A stretch of 19,613 bases of DNA from Glycomyces sp. NRRL B-16210 (GTDB lineage Bacteria > Actinomycetota > Actinomycetes > Mycobacteriales > Micromonosporaceae), in the NCBI RefSeq assembly GCF_000719515.1, contig NZ_JOGR01000021.1:1-19613 (forward strand). Direction: 5' to 3'. The position numbers and the translations under genes were made by a program. This document shows, in pieces, positions 6,350-11,891 of this stretch. Position 1 is the stretch's first letter; each line of letters begins with the position of its first letter. Below the pieces are notes generated by a model. That model ran no database searches and was not told the origin of the DNA. It saw nothing but the letters and a program-made list of their open reading frames with translations.

Positions 6350-7414
6350 ATGGCAGAGCGAGACCGCGGCGCGTGGCCGGAGGCGGCGATCGCGGCGCTC
6401 CGCGAGGACGCCCGGCGGGCGCCGACCCCGCTGCGCGCCGACATTGCGCGCTTCGGCACGGCGATCGGCGTCCACGTCAAGGACGAGTCGGCGCAGCCGA
6501 CCGGGACGATCAAGCACCGGCTCGTGCGCGACCTCCTCCTCCACGCCCTCGTGGGCGGCGAGCTGCGCGAGGGCACTCCGGTCGTGGAGGCGACCGGAGG
6601 CGGCGCGGCGCTCGCGTTGGCGCACTTCACGAACCGGCTCGGGCTGCCGTTCGTCGCGGTGATGCCGGCCCGGGCGCACCCGGCGCAGATCGCGGCGGTC
6701 GAAGCGCTCGGCGGCGAATGCGCCCTGGTCGACCCGCCGCTGGCGATCTATGAGACGGCCGAGCGGATCGCGCGTGAGCGGGGCGGCCACTACCTGGACA
6801 TGTTCGGCCGGGCCGAGGCCGCGACCGACTGGCGCGCGGGCAATATCGCGGCCGAGATCCTCGGCCAGAGCGCGGCCGCGCCGGCGTGGATCGTGTGCGG
6901 GGCCGGGACCGGGATCACCTCGGCGACCACCGCGCGGCACCTGCGCCACGCGGGCGTCGAGACGAAGGTGGCCGTGGCCGATCCGGAGCATTCGAGCTAC
7001 TTCCCCGGCTGGGCCACCGGTTACGCCGGGTACGCGACGGGGATGCCCTCGCGCATCCCCGGCATCGGGCGCCCGCGCATGGAGCCGGCGTTCGACGCCG
7101 ACCTGGTCGAGGCGGTCGTCCCGGTGCCGGACGCGGCGAGCGTGGCCGCGATGCGGCACCTCGCCGAGCGGGGCGGCACCGCCTACGGCCCCGCTACCGG
7201 CACGTGCTTCTGGGCCGCGCTGGAGCTGGCCTCGCGCATGGAGGCGAAGGGCCTCGCCGGGGACCTGGTCGTCATCGCCGGCGAGGGCGGCGGGTCCTAC
7301 CGGGAGAGCTTCTACGACGAGGCCTGGACGGCCGCGAAGGGCTTCGACCTCGAACCGCACCGGAAGGCCCTCGACGAGTTCGCGGCCACGGGCCGCTGGA
7401 ACCCTAGTGTGTGA
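6350..7414 (+). CDS. PLP-dependent cysteine synthase-family enzyme, Cds1-like (putative L-cysteine desulfhydrase)
   Basis: A 354-residue fold-type II PLP enzyme. DESAQPTGTIKHR (45-57) carries the Schiff-base lysine K55. The cofactor phosphate loop is WIVCGAGTGITSAT (about 182-195), and the C-terminus has GPATGTCFWAALELA and a GEGGGSY segment. The order of blocks (YLDMFGRAEAATDWR, DPEHSSYFPGW, SRIPGIGRPRMEP) resembles mycobacterial Cds1 (Rv3684), which releases H2S, pyruvate and ammonia from cysteine, more than biosynthetic CysK. The substrate-binding motif, normally Ser/Thr/Asn-rich (E-x-S-S-G-S/N-T), reads EATGGGA (80-86), which is unusual and may alter activity. The frame is open back to 6119 through repeats; ATG 6350 is chosen because TAGCCT lies 7 nt upstream and the protein-like sequence starts there. 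Confidence 0.82.
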   Translation: MAERDRGAWPEAAIAALREDARRAPTPLRADIARFGTAIGVHVKDESAQPTGTIKHRLVRDLLLHALVGGELREGTPVVEATGGGAALALAHFTNRLGLPFVAVMPARAHPAQIAAVEALGGECALVDPPLAIYETAERIARERGGHYLDMFGRAEAATDWRAGNIAAEILGQSAAAPAWIVCGAGTGITSATTARHLRHAGVETKVAVADPEHSSYFPGWATGYAGYATGMPSRIPGIGRPRMEPAFDADLVEAVVPVPDAASVAAMRHLAERGGTAYGPATGTCFWAALELASRMEAKGLAGDLVVIAGEGGGSYRESFYDEAWTAAKGFDLEPHRKALDEFAATGRWNPSV

Positions 7415-7419
7415 GGCGC

Positions 7420-7453
7420 GTTTACGGCCGGTTTACAAGGGCCGCCGTACGGT
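7420..7453 (+). promoter_or_regulatory. Promoter with 11-bp-spaced direct repeat before the hydrolase/two-component operon
   Basis: GTTTAC occurs at 7420-7425 and 7431-7436, 11 bp apart. Eleven nt later comes TACGGT (7448-7453), a -10 placed 6 nt before the ATG at 7460. Direct repeats with 11-bp spacing just upstream of the -10 are how PhoB/PhoP-type regulators activate; the Streptomyces PhoP half-site is similar (GTTCACC). The operon encodes an OmpR-type regulator, so autoregulation is plausible. Confidence 0.5.
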
Positions 7454-7459
7454 CCGGGC

Positions 7460-9130
7460 ATGAGACGCATTTCGATGATCCTGGCCGCGGCGCTGCTGTC
7501 GGCCGCGTGCACCGGCGAAACCGGTGACGACAGCCCGGAGGCCGCCGCGGCCTGCGGGAGCGAGATCGAGTCGGGCCTGAGCCGCTGGGCCGACGCGGGC
7601 TTCAGCGGCTCGATCGCGATCGGCGGCGAGGAGGGCTTCGCGTGCCTGGCCTCGTTCGGGCTGGCCGACATGGCGAACGGCGCTCCGAACACCGATGCGA
7701 CGGTGTTCGCGATCGGGTCGGTGAGCAAGGCCTTCACCGCCGCGGCCGTCCTCGACCTCGCCGCATCCGGAGCGCTCGGGCTCGACGACCGCGCCGGGGA
7801 CCTGCTCCCCGGGCTCGGCGGGCCCGCCGCCGAAGCGACGGTCGAGCAACTGCTGCTGCACACCGGCGGCCTGTCCGGCTCGCACGGGACCGACCACGAA
7901 CCGCTCGACCGCGACGAGGCGATCGCGGCCGTCGGCGGCCTCGAATCGGCGTTCGCGCCCGGCACCGACTACTCGTACTCGAACGCCGGATACACCCTGC
8001 TGGCGCTCATCGTGGACGAGCGATCCGGAACCTCCTATAGGGACTACATGGTCGAGGAGATCCTCACGCTCCCGAGCGGTGAGCGACTCGGCGGGTTCTG
8101 GGACGGCGAACCCGCCCCGGGCGGGCCTCGCGCGCTCGGTTACGAGGCGGACGGCTTGGTCGCGGCGGCGACCGGGGACTTCGACGGTCCCCATTGGGCG
8201 CTCGAAGGCAACGGGGACCTGGCGATGAGCGCCGCCGAACTCGCGGCCTGGACCCGCGCGCTGTTCGCGGGCGAGGTCATCGGCGCCGAGGCCGTCGAGA
8301 CCTTGCGCGGCACCGTGTTCGAGCACGGGGACGGCGCGACCGAACTGCCCGGCTGGGTCGCCGTCGACGCCGCGACCTACGGCGTCGAGGTCCTCATGTC
8401 CGCCGGTGGCGGCGGCGACACCGGCCACCACGCGGTGGCCGCGTGGCTGCCCGAGACCGGCCAGGCCCTCGCGGTCACCTCGAACACCGCCGACATCACC
8501 GCCGAGGAACTGCTGAAGGCGATCGGGCCCGCGCTGGCCGCCGGGGAGGCGATCCCGGTGCCCGAGGGCCACGCCGAGGTCGACCCGGCGGAACTGGCCG
8601 CGCGCGAAGGCGCGTACGTCCTCGACTCGGGCGGGACGCTCACCATCACGGCGACCGGCGAGGGCCTGGAGGTCGCGGCCGAAGGCGCGGACGCGGTGGC
8701 GGCCATGTTCACCTCCGCCGACCACTCCCCCGCCGACGTGGAGACGCACGAGGCGGCGGTGCTCGCGCTCCTGGAGGGCGCAAGCGAGGCGGGCCGGGAG
8801 GAGCTGGAGGCGGCCGAGGACGAGTTCGGTCCCGTCACGGGCGTCGAGGTGGCCGGGACGGTCGTGGAGGAGTCCGAACTGCGGACCTACGTGCGCTTCA
8901 GCGGCCCGGAGGGGACCGGCCTGGCCTGGTACGCGCTCGACGGCGCTTCGGTCGCCGGCGCTTGGCTCGGGGCCGAGCCTCCGGCGTTTACGCTGGTGCC
9001 CACGGGTGAGGGCGCGTACCGCCAGGAGAACCTCGCCGGGGCCGGGGCGGGCCTGCGGGTGGTCTTCGACGGGGACCGGATGACCGTGACCGGGCCGGGC
9101 GGGACCGCCGAAGCCGTCCGCCGGGCGTGA
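7460..9130 (+). CDS. Serine hydrolase of the beta-lactamase/PBP-like (class C) family, probable lipoprotein
   Basis: A 556-residue exported protein. The N-terminus MRR plus a hydrophobic stretch ends in LLSAAC, with Cys17 as likely lipid anchor; Ser rather than Leu at -3 makes the lipobox imperfect. The catalytic domain (about 35-360) has SVSK (S87 nucleophile, K90) and YSN (173-175). The third motif region reads GGGGDTGHHA instead of the usual H-T/S-G type and is diverged. Residues 370-556 form an extra, mostly beta and acidic, C-terminal domain. It probably acts outside the membrane on peptidoglycan peptides, beta-lactams or esters; the substrate is unknown. ATG 7460 follows a TACGGT -10 by 6 nt (leaderless). 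It is the first gene of an apparent operon: the response regulator starts 12 nt after its stop. Confidence 0.87.
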   Translation: MRRISMILAAALLSAACTGETGDDSPEAAAACGSEIESGLSRWADAGFSGSIAIGGEEGFACLASFGLADMANGAPNTDATVFAIGSVSKAFTAAAVLDLAASGALGLDDRAGDLLPGLGGPAAEATVEQLLLHTGGLSGSHGTDHEPLDRDEAIAAVGGLESAFAPGTDYSYSNAGYTLLALIVDERSGTSYRDYMVEEILTLPSGERLGGFWDGEPAPGGPRALGYEADGLVAAATGDFDGPHWALEGNGDLAMSAAELAAWTRALFAGEVIGAEAVETLRGTVFEHGDGATELPGWVAVDAATYGVEVLMSAGGGGDTGHHAVAAWLPETGQALAVTSNTADITAEELLKAIGPALAAGEAIPVPEGHAEVDPAELAAREGAYVLDSGGTLTITATGEGLEVAAEGADAVAAMFTSADHSPADVETHEAAVLALLEGASEAGREELEAAEDEFGPVTGVEVAGTVVEESELRTYVRFSGPEGTGLAWYALDGASVAGAWLGAEPPAFTLVPTGEGAYRQENLAGAGAGLRVVFDGDRMTVTGPGGTAEAVRRA

Positions 9131-9142
9131 AGGGAGTCGAGG

Positions 9143-9829
9143 ATGCGCATCCTGCTGGTCGAGGACGACCGGGACCTGGGCGCGGTGATCGCGCTCGGCC
9201 TGCGAGGCGAGGCCTACGCCGTCGACCTCGCCGCGACCTACGCCGAGGCCGAGGCGCTCCTGTGCGGCAACGACTTCGACGTGGCGTGCCTCGACCTGGG
9301 CCTGCCGGACGGGGACGGCATGGACCTGGTGCGGCGCCTCGGACGGCCCGAGGGGCCCGGTGACGCGGTGCTGCGGCGCCCGCGGCGGCTGCTGGTGCTC
9401 ACCGCGCGCGACGCGGTGGACGACCGGGTCGCCGGGCTCGACGCGGGCGCGGACGACTACCTCGTCAAACCGTTCAGCTTCCAGGAGCTGACCGCGCGGC
9501 TGCGGGCCCTGGCCCGCCGGGCCGACGTGGTCGAGGCGGTGCTCCGCGTCGGCGACCTGCGCCTGGACACCGCCGCGCACGAGGCGCGGCGCGGCGGGCG
9601 CGAGCTGCGCCTGACCCCGAGGGAGTTCTCGATGCTCAGGTACTTCATGCACCATCCCGGCCGGGTGCTCTCGGCCGAGGACCTGCTCGAACACGTCTGG
9701 GACGCCAACGCCGACCCGTTCACCGCCTCCGTGCGGGTCATCCTCGGGCGGCTGCGGCGCAAACTCGGCGAGCCCGGTCTGATCGAGACGCTCCCCGGCG
9801 TCGGCTACCGGCTGCGGGACGCGGCGTGA
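9143..9829 (+). CDS. OmpR/PhoB-family response regulator
   Basis: A 228-residue two-component regulator. The receiver domain (1-120) has the acidic pair ED(D) at 7-9, phospho-acceptor D51 in CLDLGLPDGDG, T87 in LVLTARD and K109 in YLVKPF. Residues about 66-82 hold an extra Arg/Pro-rich insert between D51 and T87, longer than usual. The winged-helix DNA-binding domain (about 130-226) includes LTPREFSMLRYF and the final ETLPGVGYRL. ATG 9143 is preceded by AGGGAG 6-7 nt upstream. It sits 12 nt after the serine hydrolase and overlaps the kinase start by 4 nt (GTGA), so co-expression with both is expected. A likely binding site is the 11-bp-spaced direct repeat at 7420-7436. Confidence 0.95.
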   Translation: MRILLVEDDRDLGAVIALGLRGEAYAVDLAATYAEAEALLCGNDFDVACLDLGLPDGDGMDLVRRLGRPEGPGDAVLRRPRRLLVLTARDAVDDRVAGLDAGADDYLVKPFSFQELTARLRALARRADVVEAVLRVGDLRLDTAAHEARRGGRELRLTPREFSMLRYFMHHPGRVLSAEDLLEHVWDANADPFTASVRVILGRLRRKLGEPGLIETLPGVGYRLRDAA

Positions 9830-10884
9830 GGGGCGCGCTGCGGTCGCTGCGGGTCCGGTTGGCGCTCACCGGGTCGCTGGCGATCTACCTGCCGGTGGTG
9901 CTGGTCTTCGCCGTCACCGCGATCAACGAGCGCGAGGTGGTCGAGGTCGACCCCTCGGGGGTCGAGCGGCGCGTCGCGCAGACGGGCGTCGACCCGACCG
10001 GGTGGGCGGTGCTCACGGTGATCGCGCTGCTGCCGGTCACGGTGGCGCTGGCGTGGTGGTGGGCGGGGCGCGCGGTGCGGCCGTTCGAGCGGATCCGCGC
10101 GGCGGCCGAGCGGATCGAGGCGGCGGACCTGAGCCTGCGGGTCGGCCCGGCGCAGGGCACGACCGAGGCGATCGGGCTGGCCGCGGCCTTCGACGCGATG
10201 CTCGACCGGCTGGAGGCCTCGGCGCAGGTGCAGCGGCGGCTGGTCGAGGAGACCAGCCACGAGCTGCGGACGCCGCTGGCGGTGCTCATCACCGGCGCGG
10301 AGGTGCTGCTCGCGCAGCCCGACCCGGATCTAGCACTATACCGGGAGGGGTTGGAGCGCAGCAGGAACGCGGCAATGCGGCTGCGCGACACCGTCGGGGA
10401 GCTGCTGGTGGACGCGAGGGGCCGGGCCCGCACGATCGCAAGCCGGCCGACCGATGTGGCGGCCCTGGTGCGGGAGGTCTTCGAGGATCTGGGGCCGCTC
10501 GCGGCCTCGCGCGCCGTCGCTCTGAGACTCAGCGGGCGGGAGCGGATCGAGGCGGCGGTGGACGGCCCGAGCGTCAGGAGGGCGATCGCGAACCTGGTCG
10601 ACAACGCCGTCAAGCACGCGCCGGAGGGCACGGCCGTGGAGGTCGAGGTGGCGCGCGAGGCGGACACCGTGACGATCGCGGTCGCCGACGAGGGCCCGGG
10701 CGTCCCCGAAGCGCGGCGCGAGGAGGTCTTCGAGCGGTTCTGGAGCGGCGACCAGGCGGCGGGGACCGGGCTGGGCCTGCCGATCGCCCGCCAGATCGCC
10801 GAGGCGCACGGCGGCCGGTTGACCTTGCAGGACAAGGAGACCGGGTGCCGGTTCGTCCTCTCGCTCCCGGTAGGCGAACCCTAA
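9826..10884 (+). CDS. Sensor histidine kinase (HAMP-HisKA-HATPase)
   Basis: A 352-residue membrane kinase, cognate to the regulator just upstream. TM1 is about 12-33, followed by a very short outer loop of about 25 residues (34-58) and TM2 59-79, then a HAMP linker (about 80-132). The phospho-acceptor is H145 in SHELRTPL, the N-box N260 in NLVDNAVKHAP, G1 DEGPG (288-292) and G2 GTGLGL (313-318). The small outer loop leaves little room for a sensor domain, so the signal may be sensed in the membrane or through a partner such as the operon's serine hydrolase. The GTG start at 9826 overlaps the regulator stop. Its TAA stop overlaps the stop of the converging aldo/keto reductase gene. Confidence 0.95.
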   Translation: MRGALRSLRVRLALTGSLAIYLPVVLVFAVTAINEREVVEVDPSGVERRVAQTGVDPTGWAVLTVIALLPVTVALAWWWAGRAVRPFERIRAAAERIEAADLSLRVGPAQGTTEAIGLAAAFDAMLDRLEASAQVQRRLVEETSHELRTPLAVLITGAEVLLAQPDPDLALYREGLERSRNAAMRLRDTVGELLVDARGRARTIASRPTDVAALVREVFEDLGPLAASRAVALRLSGRERIEAAVDGPSVRRAIANLVDNAVKHAPEGTAVEVEVAREADTVTIAVADEGPGVPEARREEVFERFWSGDQAAGTGLGLPIARQIAEAHGGRLTLQDKETGCRFVLSLPVGEP

Positions 10885-11810
10885 GGCAGCTCGTGTCCGG
10901 CGGCGCGGAAGAGGCGGTACCACTCCTCGCGAGTGAGCGGGACCTGCGAACCCGCGGCGGATTCGCGGACGCGCCCTGGGTTGGTGGTGCCGAGGACGAC
11001 CTGCATGTTCGCCGGGTGCCTGGTGATCCAGGCAACGGCGATGCCGGTGGGGGTGACGCCGTGGGCGGCGGCGAGCTCGTCGAGGGCGTCGTTGAGCTCG
11101 CCGTAGTGCTCGCGGTCGCCGAGGAACACGCCGTCGAAGAAGCCCTTCTGGAACGGCGACCAGGCCTGGAGGGTCATGCCGTTGATCCGCGAGTAGTCCA
11201 GGAGACCGTTGTCGCGGTCGACCGACTGGTCGAGCCCGGCCATGTTCGCGGCGACCCCGGCGGCGATGAGCGGCGCGTGGGTGATGCTGAGCTGGACCTG
11301 GTTGTAGGGCAAGGGCTGCCGCACGGCGGTCTTGAGCAGCTCGATCTGGCCGGGGGTGTGGTTGGAGACGCCGAAGCGGCGGACCTTCCCGGCCGATTCG
11401 AGCGCGTCGAAGGCCGCGGCGACCTCCTCGGGCTCGACGAGCGTGTCGGGCCGGTGGAGCAGCAGCACGTCGAGGTGGTCGGTGCGCAGCGCCGCGAGGG
11501 ACTCGTCCACCGAGCGGAGGAGATGCTCCTTGGAGAAGTCGAAATAGCCCTCGCGGATGCCGACCTTGCTCTGGATGATCATCGACTCGCGCTCAGAGGA
11601 GCTGAGGTTCAGGGCCGCGCCGAACCGGGCCTCGCACTCGTGGACGTGGGCGCCGTACACGTCGGCATGGTCGAACACGTTGATCCCGGCGTCGCGCGCG
11701 GTGGCGACCAGGGTGCGGATCGCCTCGTCGTCGAGGACGCCGATCCGCATCAAACCGAGGACCACATTGGAGGGACGAGGGTCGGTGCCGTCGATGTCAA
11801 GCGTTCGCAT
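10881..11810 (-). CDS. Aldo/keto reductase, YdhF-like
   Basis: A 309-residue NADPH-dependent oxidoreductase of the AKR superfamily (TIM barrel, cytoplasmic). The catalytic tetrad is visible: D47 in INVFDHADVYG, Y52, K82 in QSKVGI and H119 in LLLHRPD. FGVSNHTPGQ and the late GTTNPGRV segment fit the cofactor-binding end. The HADVYG and LHRPD context is closest to E. coli YdhF. The physiological substrate is unknown. ATG 11810 is chosen because an AGGA lies 8 nt before it; ATG 11819 (three residues longer) is an alternative. The frame is open upstream to 12818, but that is antisense to the reductase gene on the plus strand. The TAG stop interlocks with the kinase TAA at 10881-10884, leaving no room for a separate terminator. 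Confidence 0.92.
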   Translation of the reverse strand: MRTLDIDGTDPRPSNVVLGLMRIGVLDDEAIRTLVATARDAGINVFDHADVYGAHVHECEARFGAALNLSSSERESMIIQSKVGIREGYFDFSKEHLLRSVDESLAALRTDHLDVLLLHRPDTLVEPEEVAAAFDALESAGKVRRFGVSNHTPGQIELLKTAVRQPLPYNQVQLSITHAPLIAAGVAANMAGLDQSVDRDNGLLDYSRINGMTLQAWSPFQKGFFDGVFLGDREHYGELNDALDELAAAHGVTPTGIAVAWITRHPANMQVVLGTTNPGRVRESAAGSQVPLTREEWYRLFRAAGHELP

Positions 11811-11879
11811 GGCGCCCATCCTGCCACAAGACCCACAAAGACACCGCCGCAAGCACTCAGCCCACCGCGAGCCCCGGAG

Positions 11880-11885
11880 TAGCAT
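11880..11885 (+). promoter_or_regulatory. -10 element for leaderless reductase gene
   Basis: TAGCAT ends 6 nt before the ATG at 11892. No Shine-Dalgarno sequence is present. The 81-nt divergent gap to the aldo/keto reductase holds no other clear element. Confidence 0.55.
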
Positions 11886-11891
11886 CCGGGC

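Noticed and set aside
7433..9694. 753-residue minus-strand frame opposite the hydrolase and regulator genes
   Set aside because: No domain, and biased composition typical of antisense frames; the plus strand holds catalytic motifs.
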